Source: a bacterium
Lineage (GTDB): Bacteria; Desulfobacterota; Deferrisomatia; Deferrisomatales; BM512
DNA length: 64,000 nucleotides
NCBI GenBank assembly: GCA_004322275.1
Contig: SCTA01000007.1
Span: 50,456 to 114,455 of the forward strand
Direction: 5' to 3'
Below, piece after piece: positions 63,860 through 64,000 of the stretch. The first letter of the stretch is position 1, and every line of letters starts with the position of its first letter. The notes beneath the pieces are model-generated. The model was not told the origin of the DNA and did not search any database. It saw nothing but the letters and a program-made list of their open reading frames with translations. Position numbers and translations under genes: made by a program.

Positions 63860-64000
63860 CCGTAAATAGGCCTTTCGGAGATCGCGCCGGATTTTGAGAG
63901 CGATTTTGTCGCGAAGATTGAGTAAAACCGCAGGCGTAGTTGTTCTACGTCGAGGTTTTGCGATTGATGAGCGGCAAAAGCGGGCCAAAAGCCGGATGCG
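63860..64000. repeat. intergenic hairpin repeat, copy 2
   Basis: Right-end sequence with GCGAAG (63911-63916), a hairpin AAAACC...GCGTAG TTGTT CTACG...GGTTTT, then TGATGAGC, closed by ...AAAAGCCGG. It has the same ordered elements as the repeat before tRNA-Arg (21590-21700). No coding frame. A smaller CCCC ACTAA GGGG hairpin at 63843-63855 follows the HAD stop. Confidence 0.55.

Overview
The window reads as GC-rich chromosomal DNA from an anaerobic Gram-negative bacterium, most likely a member of the former Deltaproteobacteria (Desulfobacterota, with Desulfuromonas/Geobacter-like gene order). The evidence is an oxygen-sensitive class III ribonucleotide reductase, several radical-SAM enzymes, a CcsA-type cytochrome c maturation protein beside the haem genes, the rpsF-rpsR-DUF2232-rplI-dnaB cluster, outer-membrane and lipid-anchored proteins, and hgcAB. 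The lineage is inferred from context, not from a marker tree. GTG and TTG starts and 4- or 8-base gene overlaps are common.

Layout. 1-2300: membrane TMTC/DUF1736-type protein with TPRs, then a polyferredoxin-like membrane protein. 2507-10641: a complete V/A-type ATPase operon (H, I, K, E, C, F, A, B, D). 10791-16500: a conserved hypothetical gene; a fluoride riboswitch with a CLC-F fluoride exporter; a secreted protein; a PilZ protein; UppP; and an outer-membrane protein behind a Fur-box promoter. 16977-18472: a TetR regulator and an iron-sulfur membrane protein with a visible promoter and operator. 18623-21791: tRNA-Asn, a lipoprotein, a 49-residue membrane peptide, a second PilZ protein, a cobalamin riboswitch with no obvious target gene, a YhcC-type radical-SAM protein and tRNA-Arg. 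21895-28818: MurB, sirtuin, archease-RtcB RNA repair, TrpS, then a redox operon (ECF sigma, zinc anti-sigma, 22-residue membrane peptide, thioredoxin, FmdB, TlpA). 29032-32170: nrdD, a glutaredoxin-like gene and nrdG behind tandem NrdR boxes. 32223-41742: gmhA, a deoxyhypusine-synthase-like gene, then sirohaem/haem synthesis (precorrin-2 dehydrogenase, CcsA, HemA, HemC, fused CobA-HemD, an AhbD/NirJ2-like radical-SAM protein, HemE). 41831-46179: HtrA, YacG, ClpB. 46306-50935: hgcA-hgcB, FxsA, an ABC-F ATPase and a HEAT-like protein. 51090-55041: TatA, DnaB, L9, DUF2232, S18, S6. 55336-63838: DUF4139 protein, thioredoxin-like protein, hydrolase, larE-larB-larC (LarC short) and unknown or HAD proteins. 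The window ends in an intergenic hairpin repeat.

Most notable: hgcAB, which marks a capacity for mercury methylation; the apparently orphan cobalamin riboswitch with its own terminator; an RsrA-like sigma/anti-sigma/thioredoxin operon; a deoxyhypusine-synthase homologue without the catalytic lysine region; a LarC lacking its C-terminal domain; and two tiny membrane peptides. Every call here comes from reading the sequence; no database search was run.
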